Below, piece after piece: positions 1-12,665 of a DNA stretch of 64,000 nt. Origin of the DNA: Bimastos eiseni (taxonomy: Eukaryota > Annelida > Clitellata > Crassiclitellata > Lumbricidae); NCBI GenBank assembly GCA_959347315.1, contig OY365822.1:7422493-7486492 (forward strand). The letters run 5' to 3'. How positions within the stretch are numbered: the first letter of the stretch is position 1; each line of letters begins with the position of its first letter. Position numbers and translations under genes: made by a program. Below the pieces are notes generated by a model that saw only the letters and a list, made by a program, of their open reading frames with translations, searched no databases and was not told where the DNA came from.

Positions 1-60
1 ACGAGATTGTCTCCGGCGGAAAGATCGTCCGCGATGCAATTTCCAGTGGAAGCCTTGTGG
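1..60 (+). CDS. SYTL: SYTL internal exon (left edge, partial)
   Basis: Open in frame 3 ([19 protein letters not shown]), ending in a GTGG|GTCAGT donor. It ends one base into a codon, which is exactly what the next exon (starting with two completing bases, giving Asp) needs. No domain is visible in so short a piece. The call rests on phase and position only. Confidence 0.6.
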
Positions 61-3000
61 GTCAGTTGTTTATTGCTTATGCTTGGTGTTTAAATTTAAT
101 TTCAAGTGAACCACTTTAATTGCCATTGTTATTATTGTTGTTATTATATTCATTGCTATTTGAGTTTTATCTTAGGTAGAAGTAGTCCTTGAAATAAGGT
201 TAGGTTAGGTCAGATTCTTGTCATGTCCCAGTTCTACAGGTCAATGAGAAAGCTGCCTAAGATTTTAGTGGATTTGTATTATTGCTGTTTATTTCATCAA
301 GTGCGTATGCTCCTTTGGAACTTGGAAGTCTTGGAAAAGTATATGTTTGGGTTGGCTTAGCGTTGTTAAGATCCAGTAGGGAAAAGTGCATCAATGATAT
401 TACGATTACTCATTACTCGTGGCTGTGGAAGGACATTTGAGCTGAAAAATGAAAACAAGACTATCGATATGAACAACTAACTACTAAGTTTACAATAAAT
501 TTTAATAACAGGCATACTGCTAATAGATAAACAATGAGTAATGTTAATTTTGTATTGATCATTACTTATTACGGAATATTTGTAACCAAGAGCTGCGGAA
601 GTTGACAATTAATTAATCATTTATTCTTAGGTAACAGCTCTACTAATTTCATTGTTATTGTTATTGTTACTATTATTGGCAGTAATGATAGTGATTTATT
701 ATTATTTATGAATTAATGTTTGATATAATTTTTTTTAAACTAATTTTTACAAAAGTGTTTTTGGCTTGAAGTAATTTTTACTTATTCCTAGCTTGGAAGC
801 ACCTTTAATATCTCTTGTCATGTTTTCCTTGCATATTAGTACATGCTCATTTTAATTGTTAATTAATTCTTTCTCAATCAGCAATAGTGTTACAAGCAAA
901 ACGATCAATTTCTAAGATTAAATATCTGCCTGAACCCCGACTTCGTGCGTAGTAAAACTAAAGCGCTTACTGACAGACCTAGTGGTTTATTGGGGACTAG
1001 AATTGGGATGTTGTTGCCTGTGTTCCTTCTAGAAAAAGCTGTCTGATTCAGAGGTGTTTGGATGGTTTGCAAAGCTGTCCCTTTACTGATTAACTGCGGC
1101 AATCTGTCAGATTTAAAAATTGATATTGTTGTTTCGCAGTATGGTCTGTGACATCATAACATCATCTGTTGGGTAAAATTTCATTTTCCCCATATTCACG
1201 AATGTTGTGTTGTCGTTATTTTGTTACCATTATGCTGCTTATGTGAATGTACGTTGCAGTAAACGATGCTTATGTGAATTTTTCATGGATGTTCGTCACG
1301 GTTGAGGCGCTTACGGAGTCGACGTAACATATTTTGGCCAGATATGCTTTCTAGGCTGATGCGTGTTTTTATTCTCGTTGCATTCGTTGTCTACGTATGG
1401 GTTGCTCTTCATTTTTTTTTGCTTACACGAACGTTCGGTTGCGATGCATTCCTTGTTTTTTTTGGCCGCACGCATTGCGCATGCGTGCATTTTAGTTTCA
1501 GCCACTTGTGCACATTGTCAATGCGTTTCTTTTCACATGTTCAGAGTGAATGTGTGTATGTCTGTCTGTCTCTGTGTGTGTCTGTATGTGTGTGTGTGTG
1601 TGTGTGTGTGTATCTGTCTCTTGTGGTATCAGGGCTTTGTGACATCATATTTGAGGGTCATGGCATTTGTGACGAAGGTGGGAGGGGGTCAAAAGTTGCG
1701 TTACGTCATTTATGGACAACCCCATAGCAGCAACTGATAAAATTTTACATAATTGTGATTTATTGCTAATATGATGTAACATTAATAATAAATAACATCA
1801 ATTGGTCTCTCACATCACCATTGTCTTAGTTATTTTTTGTCATCTTTACATTTTGACAGCATGACAATCATAATGATGGTGTTTTGAGGCTATATATAAT
1901 AGTTATAGTAATATTAATAATGAGGACATATTAGTAGTTATAATAGTGATAATAGCAGTCATGGTAGTTAGTTAATTTGTTACAATTATAGTAATTATCA
2001 TAGCGATCCCAATTATATCTCTACAATTTATGTCTTATTAATTGTAATTCCAGTAACAATGACTAGTAATGAATGGTTGATAATGTTACTAATTGTAATG
2101 CAATAGTAAGTTATTACCTAATAGCGATACTAGGGTTGGTCAATGCCAGATGCTTTGGCTGCTGGTGCCATTGTAATCTTTAGAGTAATGAGTTTTCTCT
2201 AACTATTTCTAAATTTTTTTGATTTGATTTGGCTCTAAAATATAAGTCTATGAAAGTAATACAGGTGGTAGCAGCTGTGTGGAATAAGCGACTTGAATAA
2301 ATGTGTGGTCAATCTATCAATCAGTCAATCAATCAATCAATCAATGAAAGTTAATATTGTGCCTCTTCAAGATATCTACTCAGAGGTGCTCACGGTCCGA
2401 CGGCTAAAGTGAGCAGTTTTCAGTAATGAGTAGAATGCAGATGAGGAAGTTTTGGGCAGAAGGTTCGACCCACCACACAGTCAGTGTAGCCTGGTATTGT
2501 GGGTGTCTTCGGAAGAGTTATCTGGCTAAGATTGTCTGATGCAATGTCGTTGTGAGTCGTTGAGAAGCCGTGTATGCTTCTGGAAGTGTTGGCGTTTTAG
2601 GTCGCTTTGTTTCACTAACTTCCTTTAAAGAAATACCTGTGGTACTTTTCAAAGATTGTCTCTAGTTCTCTTCTGTTTTGTCTTAGTGACGCTGTGCCAG
2701 ACAGAGTTGGATGACATGAGCATGTTATTGATCTTGCTTTTTTATGAATCGAGATTATGTGGGGGTGGATAATTAATCTATATGATGGTTTTTACTTACT
2801 GATTGAATTGGTTACTAGCGTTGACCGAAGTTACCGTAATTTATGCCAAATTTCTATGAGTTGTGTTTAAATAGTCGACACGTTTGTAATGCATTATTTT
2901 AAAATTTGAATGGTTTTACAGACCTTGATGACAAGAGTTTACTAAAAGCGACCAGTTAACCAATGCAGCTCTCTGTTAAAATGTCAAACTTTGCTAATAG

Positions 3001-6000
3001 ATTAAAATTTCATTTGCAATAGTCTTATCTTAATTCTCTAATATTGACATTTTTACTACGATGAGGGCATACTAAAAGTGACTGGGGAGCCAATGCAGAA
3101 TGCAGCCTATCATTAAAGGACCAGTTTTCATGGCATCAGTAGAAATTTATGAAATCGATGGTTTGCGGGGATGAAGCTTTTTTAAGTGTTAGAGAGCTCT
3201 GTCATCCAACTCGTTGAAGTGTGAGGAATGTCTTACAATTGAGCATGCTCTAACCCGCTTAACACTATCTCTGCATTAACATTCTCGGCTTGCCTGCTAA
3301 TATTTCCTTATTTTGTTTTCGTTTCTCCCATCAGATGACCTCGATCTGGAAACGCTTTCGGCATGTACGGCAAGCGGTTCTCCGCAGCTGGCGTTTCCGT
3401 CGGGTAAAAATAGCACGGAAATCAAGGCGCTCGGCTCGGAACGTATTCTGGAAACATGTCACGGTTCGTCTGGTGCGGCGGAATTTACACTGCCTCGTGA
3501 GGTTACGGTTCTTGGAGCGGCTGCCCGTTCTGGGGCGTTGTGGAAAGATGTTGCAACGATGGAAGGAGCTGTGGCACGTGGAGTTGCGGAGGATGACGAT
3601 TGTTACGCGGATCTGGACTCGGAGTTGTTTCCGGATTCTATCGTACCTGGTGTTCCTGTGATGCCTGTGTGGTGTGAGAATCCTGTGAGAACTGATCGAA
3701 CTGAAAGTGGGGTTAGGACAGAGTGTGCAACGTTGGGACAGATCAGGGATGTTGGTAGGGAAAGAGTTAAGGTATCGGATGAAGTTTTGCTGACCGGTCA
3801 TTATGATGGCGTTGTTTTTGGGCGAATTGAGGATGCCAATGGCACAGAAGACATGGCTTCAAAAGGAAGAGAAGAGCTCATTGGTGTTGTTGATTATTCT
3901 GCATCTACGAGAGATGAGGATATTTGGCAACATGCTAGGCCCATCGGTCGGACAAAAGTGGAACCGTCGGAACCTCATGTGCTGTTCTATTCGAACAAAT
4001 ATGAGTCTGATGACGAGGAAGGTGGAGAGCTGCGTGTTTCAAATAAGATTGAAGCTATTGTGAAAGATGCTGTTGAAGGTACTGTAGAAGATTCTACAAA
4101 AGCGAATGGTGCGCTGTGCTGCGCAGACCCAATGGAAGATTCAGGCAGAGAGAACCTAAGAAGTATTACTACGAATTCATCATTGATGCCTTTCAATGAT
4201 CTGAATGACGAGTCGATGCCTTTGACTATTGTCAGTGATTTTAAAGATTTGTCTCTGCATCCTGCAAGTGATGATTCCATAAATTCTCCCATTCCTCCTC
4301 GTGTTACTAGTTCTGAGAATGTCGCTAATTCAGCCGTGTTTGCCCTGGAGCGGGAACATTCCCTAGACTCGGAATGCAAGCATGTATTCGTTTCTGAGCT
4401 TATGCTAATTTTAGATGAAGGTGAATCACCAGTTCATCCTTTAAACACTGTTGATTACCTCACATCTGATCATTGTATGTCGACCACTTGCATCAATGAG
4501 GATACGGCTGCGAGTTATTTTACGAACAAGGATATCTCAGAATCTTGCTCTGGCAACAAAGATATGTCGAGCAGTCATCTGACTTCTCAAGATGCTTCGT
4601 CACCATGTCATGTGTGTAAAGATGGCATAGATGACGGCATCTTCGTGCTTCATGCTGGTGAAATCAGAGCTGATGCAAGCGAAGACATCTCGGACCCTCT
4701 TCTCGCTAATTCCACAAACTCTTCGGCCTGTGTCATACTCCCTGATCTCGTCGCAGATGTGAAACAAAAGTTACCGGTTTTGCTGTTTGGAGTGGCAGAT
4801 AAGGATGTGACAATCATGAGTTGTTCAAGTGGTACTTGTGAGACGGTCGTGGTACCTATCGAGGCGTTCTCTTGCTTCGAACTTCCCGTCTCAAATGCGC
4901 TAGAGCGTGACGAGCTGGGAGGATGTCTGACAAAGTGTGACTCTGTCGTACTCAACAACAACTGTAGCATTGATTCGGCAGGAAATCAGGATTCTGTGAG
5001 GTCTAAGGTCGGGGCTCTGTTGGCTAAATATGGGCGATGTGTGGTTCACGAAAAGTCACCAGATGGCCGAAGTGTCTCGACGGAGGAGAAGAATTCTCCG
5101 CTTTCGAACGGAGGTGAGAAGTATGACGAACACACACAAGTTTCCATTCCTTATTCTGTGTCAAACCCATCTTCTACTAAGTTGAAAGATTTGGATTCTG
5201 AGTTTCATGGATATATTTCTGAAAGCAATGACCACCTCCACAACAGACATGTTCTCGTCGACAGCGCGGTGTTAGCGAATAACAGCATTAATAGTTCTAA
5301 TAGCTCCTATTCATTTTTCGATGATAATCCATTCGACATCAGAGACGATTATGACTTAATGGAGAAGTTCAACGACGGTAGAACGAACCTTATCTTTGAG
5401 GAAATAACGGGGCGTGTCACTTCCCCTACCAAGCGGTCCTGGGATCAGAGGTCTGTCATTGAGGAAGGAAATGGGATGGACTCGTTTGGGGGTTCTTGTG
5501 GATTTAGTCGCGAGAAATGCAACAATTTCTTTCTTGACGATCTTGAGTGGGATGCGGGTGAACTGGATGGGTCAAACGGAATGGACGATTTCCGGACGAG
5601 ACTCGAGGGAAGCTACGAAGACCCAACGTTCGGTCTTTATTCGATCGGGACTTCGGAGTCTCGTTCATCGGACATAACGACTCTTCGCGACATGCTGTCG
5701 ACGTGTCTCTCGCGTTCTCCTGCGGGAAGTCCTCCGCATTCCCCTTCGGAACTCGACAGCGTCGTATTTTTCCACCAGCCATCTGTTGTCCTTGGCAACA
5801 GCCGGGGGTTCCCGTCCGGGCAGAAGTTTCGAAGGACGTTGGGAAGTCGTAAGTTCGTCGACCGCGAAGTCACGGTTGCTTCGAACGACGAAGATGATGA
5901 TAACGAGAGCTTACTGAGCGCCATTAGCGAGCACACAGAGCCGGACTATTTGAGCGATTGAGTCTGCTCGCGTTTACCCAGGCGCCAATAAGGATTGCTT

Positions 6001-9000
6001 ATTGATCTGCATATAACGGTAAATGAATCAATATCACCAAAAGGCGTTTTTGACTATAAGCTACATGCTTCTGTTTGGTGACTGTCTTTGCCATAAAGGA
6101 ATTCCTTGACAAGCGGAAATATGGTTTCTCTCTTGAGCAGTATAAGTGCAGATATACTCAAATGCAGTTTACAGCTTTGCAGCACATTTTCCTGTTGCAG
6201 TTTACAGCTTTTGAGCACATTTTGGCTTTGTTGAACACTGCACGTTTGTAGGCGCATATTAACTTACAGTGAACGTTCAACTTTTAAGGGTGCATTTCAT
6301 ATTAGATGGAACATTTTAACCATATAGGGGAACAGTTAGCTGTTCTGGGAGTGCTGAACTTCAAGCATTTGGAACAGTTTGATACTGGCCACTTCCAAGA
6401 TTTGCAACAATTGTAGGGGGTAGGAAAAATATATCAGGTTGTTTGGGTGCATGCACATTCCAGTCTGTTTTTTTTTTTGAGGAAGTGTTGTTGAGGACAT
6501 TGTACGTGGTACAATTTATTGAGAATGTTGAGTCCTAGGATGACAATGAAACCTTGGTGATAACATTCGACGTTGAAAAGAATTGAAGGTCATTGCTGTA
6601 CATTATGACCTGCGACTATGACCTGGGGAACATACTGTTGAATGTTCCTGGACTTTCTGAGAAGAACAGCTGGTGTAACAGTTTGATTTTTTGCACAAAA
6701 GTATTACCATGCATGGGGCATTGAGGATTTTAAAGTTATGTTGCCGTGTATAAGGATTGTTTCCTCCTGGAGCATATGTTTAACTTTAGATTAAGTGCTG
6801 TGCCTTGATGGGTGAAGGTTTTTTGATAATTTTTTTTATTCAGTTAATGTATGTATTCAGTGTGAAATGTCAAAGTGTGTGAAATCTTCTCTTCTTTCTA
6901 TAGCCCAGCATAGGTTTGTGAAATCTTCCATTCCATCATTTCTTTGACCTAAGGAATAATGATGTTATCAATCAATCAATGCAATTTATATAGCGCCTCT
7001 TCAAGATAACTATTCAGAGGCGCACCCGACGCAGGCCCGGTCCAAAAGGAAAGTCTTGAGAAGTTTATAAAAAGAGCCAGTCAGGTCGCGCGGGAGAGAG
7101 CGCAAGTCAGATGGGAGGTTGTTCCAAACACTGGGACCAACAATTGCAAAAGGTTATATACCCTGCTATAGCAATTAAGATCAGATTCAATTAAAAATTT
7201 GGGAAGCCCTATGATATCAGGGAGTAAAAATTGTTAAACGTTAAACACTTTCTGGCTCATAGTCGCATTCAGAACTATCTGATGGGGTAATTTTGCTTTA
7301 ATTACAAATTTTTCATTGCAATTTCCTAATGCCTAATCTTTCTGTGCCTCTTGCTTCTAATAATAACATCGAGGGCAATTTTTCGCACGATGTTGTTACT
7401 CAATGTGTTAATTGTCAATGCACCTTTGGTTAACATGTTCTGAGCACTGCTTGTTATTTTCTTTCGTTATGCTTTCTGTCTCGGTTTTATTTAACCCGTT
7501 TCTTTTCCTCTCATTTGTTTTCTTCTTATAGAAGAATATAGCATTACCATTGTTACAACAGTTTTACATAGCACCCCTTGAAGACAGTCTACCGAAGGGC
7601 GCTCCCAGCCCAACCCCGGTCAAGCAAGAATCCTTTTGTTGTCGCGTCCAATGGACTGCCGAACGGTCGTATTTAAATCTACATGTAGAGCTGTACCAAT
7701 ATCACTTTTTGCCGATTATGCCGATACTGATTGTTGCCGGGAGTGGGTTTGAACTTCCCTGAGGCTGTTACTGCTAGTGGCGGCGATCTCGTTTGGCAGG
7801 TTGGGGGACACCAGACACCTGGACAGTCACGAAAGGAGTAAGAATTGTTGCGTGACGGTGAAAACAATTTTTATGCCTTTTTTGCAAAAACAATGTATTG
7901 CAAATCCAAAATTCAAATAATTAATTTTTGAAATTTAATCAGACTTAAAAGTGATCAATTATTCATGAGGGAGGTTAAGGTGGGGCAAACGTATAGCATG
8001 TCCCCATCTCTGTAAGAGTTGAGGGGACTTGTCCCCCTCGACCCCCAGGGATCGCCGCCTCTGGTTACTGCTCAGGAACTTTTAGCAAGTCTTTCATGTA
8101 CGATTGGTCGGCACCATCAATTGATGTTTTGTTACGGTTGCGCTTTGTAAATACTGATATAATAACAATGTGCTTTGGACTCTGGGAATGTATATAGCTT
8201 ATCTGGTAGCACTACTGTTTCTGCCCGTTGTCTTAAGACTTCTCTCTTCTTGAGGGGTTTAACGCACTGGGTGCGCCTCTGATTAGATTGTACTGTGAGA
8301 GGCGCTTTATAAATCCGTGAATAGAATAGAATAGCAGGTTCCCTCCTGATATCTGATCTCATGTTGTGGTTGCCTTGGCAGTCTGGGCATTATCATTGTT
8401 ATCACTGTGGCTGTTATCATTATTGTTATTGTTTTTGAAAAATCCAATTTTTTATTTCCATGAGTTTACTTTAGAAAAGGTGCTAGTTGATCTATTAGAC
8501 AAGAGTTAAGATTATTTATTGCAATTATATTGTGCACGTGGTGACGTGATCGGTAATTATGAGTTAGAGGCGTGAAACGTTTCATCCAGATGAGATCGCC
8601 GGGCAGACTAGCGCTCGCAGTCGTCGGTAGACTTACGAGTGTGCTACAGAATTTACTATGATGCCATCTGGTGATCGAGGATGGAGTGTAAATTTAGTTG
8701 TTTTTCTTCCTGGGAGAGAATTTAGGGTTCTTTGGGAGACTGGTTGTATATACGAGCAGTTGTGACATGCTCAATATGTTGTTCAGGAGTTTGGAAGTTG
8801 CAGGTCCTGTGGGTTGGTGAGTGTCGACGTTAGTCACCTGGCCTTGTTATGGCATCATCAGAGGCATCTTCAGCATTATTGAATGTCATGATCAGAGATG
8901 ATTAATTATAATTTGATTAGTTTAATTGTTTATCAACGAGAATTGGCTACTGAAATTTGATAATTAATTTGAATTAGAATTGGCCAGACTTAGACAGATA

Positions 9001-10573
9001 ATCGATAACTTAAATTGCTGATTAATTATAATTTTCTACTGAAATTTAGTAACCTCTAGTAAAATAGAAAGACCGACAGACTACTTCAATTCGCTTTTCT
9101 GGACAGTTAATCGATAACTTAAATTGCTGATTAATTATAATTTTCTACTGAAATTTGCTAAATATTTTGAATAATATTTGGCCAGACTGAGAATGACATC
9201 TAATCAATAACTTAAATTGCTGATAAATTATAATTTACTACTGAAATGTGCTCGTTCATTTGAATTACAAAGCTGATCAGTTAGAATTGGCTGTTTTGTC
9301 TAATTATTGATTAGAATTTAATTGATTAGCTGCCCATATCTATTCATGATGTCATTTCTAGTTTTGCTACTGTTTCGGTCTCATTGTCATTCATGTTTCT
9401 CAGTGGGTTAACATTATGCTCTGATGCCGACATTAACATGTGTACGTTATCAAATGTTCCCACAGAATTGCATACATATGCACTTGCATCCATTTTAACA
9501 CACAATGGTGCATACTCACTTATAGAGAGACACGCACACACATACATATTTACTGATGAGCGTAATTTTTGCTGTATAGATAGAAATATGAACAAAATTC
9601 AATGTGTAACTTATGACTCTTAGGCTAATTTTCTACTAAGTTATAATCTAGTTTGAATGTGGTGTTGCTAATCTAAGGCTTGTCGAATGATTTACATTGT
9701 TCTGGGTCGGTCAGTATTTACCCCAATCTGAGATTCGACTAGTTATTTGCATTGTTGGTTTTTTGGGTTTTTTTTTTGTTGCACTGATTTATTTCTGTAC
9801 CAATCTTACTCAACATTAATTACTAATTACGTTAATTACGTTGTACTTATTTGGCTTTGCTTGTTTGTTGGGCTGCATGTACACATACTCTTCTAAATGT
9901 AATGTAATACAATCGAGCATTTATATAGCACCCCTCCAAGATTTCTACTCTCTGTGTTAGCCTATATTGTGCTATGTGTCATTATGATCGAAACATACAT
10001 ACAGTTAGCAAAACTCTGCACAGTTAGCTGAAAGGAGTCAGCACTGGTGGGCCCACGCACAAGCGTGGAACCAACCAACGGATTCCTGATAGATGGCGCG
10101 GATGTTCGGAGTATCTTGATGTCAGCTAGAATAGATGTTGCATTTCCAAGTTGAATAATAATAATAATAATAATAATAGTTATCCTGTTTAATTTATTTC
10201 AAATTGACATGCCGCAGTAGGATTACAAGTACAGTATTAAAGTATGATCACAAATTATTGCAGAAGTCGAATTTAACTGTGCGGCGGCCACGCAAGGCGT
10301 TCATCACATCCTATATCTAGTTGCTAGTGAATTGCTGTTGTTTAACATGTGCTTCAGCCAGAGAGTTTTAAGAAGCTCTGTGAATGTATTTTGGAGCTGT
10401 TGTTGCCAACCTGCCATGAATAGACAATTAAACAGATTCATTGCCTCGTTTTTCTCAATTCTTTTCCATCTTCAATTGCCATACCTTGTGCTTCTACCCA
10501 TGCCTCACCCTCCTTCCACATTTTGCATTGCTTTAATTTAGCTAATATAGACTTGTATTTATTTATTTTTGTA

Positions 10574-10604
<31 letters not shown>

Positions 10605-12632
10605 TGTATATATATATATACATGTATATGTCTGCTGGGTTTTTTATTGATCTGAATTTCCATGTATCCGAGTTGGTTCGTTTGAGTCTTTCTATAACAA
10701 CAATTGAATTAATTTAATTTTCCACGAAGAACTGCAGAAATTGTCAGAGGTGTCTGCCTCATTTTTAGGACTTAATTAGAAATATTGACTCTGTGACCTA
10801 TATTGATTTTGTATTAAATATGATAATTTATAAATGTAACAGGTGTGTTGATGGTGGGTGAATTCTAATTTTCTTTGTGTTTTTTGTTGTCTTACATCTG
10901 AATTCCTTACGTTGAAGTAACTATGATGCCTAGTTGATTGGCGTAGAGTCCGTAGACGCTACTCTTTCTGAGGTACTAAGAGATGTGATATTAAGCGTCT
11001 AGATACCTGCCTTGTGCGCAACTGTCTTCGTAGTTCTACTCTCATCTCTGACTCATTACCTTCTATAATCCAGTATCCTCCTTACTCAGTTGTTCTTCCC
11101 CACGGTCCTCAGTTCCGGTCCATCTAGACGTCCCGTGGACACAGGGGCGTCCATCCCCCTAAGTCATTGGAGCAACTGCCCCCCCTCAATTTTGGCTGAC
11201 AGACGGACTATTATTATTCAAGGATGAATAATAGATTGAGTTAATGGCAGACACATTGACAAAGTAGAATAGAACAGCTCATCTGCAAATGAAAAAAGAT
11301 TTTTAATGGCATAATTATTGTTTAAAAAAATTAGCTTCCCTTATATGTTTCAATGAGATCTCGTCCCCTCCCCTATTACTTGGATGGAGGTTTTTATGGT
11401 GTAGACGCCCGTGCTGGGTGGACACGTTCTTGTATGACTATAGGGAAGTTTTGCCAATGTGGAACCCTCAGCTGGAATTGCTACCTAAGTCCCTTAGGAC
11501 TGACTATTCTTCGTGACCCTCTGATCAGTTTCAAAAGTACCTGCAAACTGACCTCTTCCTCAGTCATGACGTGTCGTGAACGCCTCTGAAGTGGCGCTAT
11601 ATAAATAGTTGATTACGATTACTTACATGCTCACAAGAGGATGGAAAAGGTGAGAGGTTGATGTATACTGAGGCAAATTCGTAGTGTGAAACATCGGTTG
11701 AATGGTGCTAGGCTGACTTTAACAATGCCTCCCATGGCTGCACCCCATCTGAGTTCAGCGGGGGACAACATGGACAGGTAGCGCATCCACCCTTTTCACA
11801 TGTGTTGGCTCCAGAGGCGGCGATCCCGTGGGGTCGAGGGGGACAAGTCCCCCACCTTTTACAGAGAGGGGACACGTTATACGGGTGACCCCTCCCCCCC
11901 ACATATCCTACCCCTCTCATTGGGTGTTCTCCCCACCTGTCAAACGAGATCGCCGCCTCTGGCTGGTTCTATTCACTCTTGCCAGCATGGACGTGGATGA
12001 GGCTTCATAGTCCATATTGGCCCCTTATGGACTTGCTGGAAGGGCTGACATTTTGCTATTTATTTATAATTATTTATTCTGAAATTTGATATCGCCCTTC
12101 CAACATTTTTTGCTCAGAAGTGAACACGCATCGAAGCAGCAATTGCAGTTGTACCGCAGAGCAATTGTGTGCAAAGGACTTGCTCAAGATCCCTACACAG
12201 TGAGTCAGTGACTGACGCCTCACTCAGCGCACACTGAGCGTAACGGACCGACCACTCTAACCAATCGGCCACCGTGCCACACGTGATATGCTCAGCTTAA
12301 TGTCAGCATGACACTCTACCCTTGGTGAGTCCATTATTCCGAGTGAGGGGTGATATTTAATCCCATTCTGAACGTGATAATGCTGTCCACTCCATTGCGT
12401 CCTTGTAAATAAAAATTGGAGGCATTTACCTGTGTTGCCTTGAGGGGATTTTTGTCTTAAAAGAACAAGGCCTGTCTTCTCTAAGCGAGTGAGACATTTG
12501 AGAAGCCTTCAAGTAACCAATTCCACACATTTAATTTCCAAGCTCTGAGTCATCTACGTCCCTCTCTCTCCTCTCCCTCCCTCCCTCCTCTTTTTCCTCT
12601 CTGCTTCCATACCTTTATATCCCTCACCCTCA

Positions 12633-12665
<33 letters not shown>

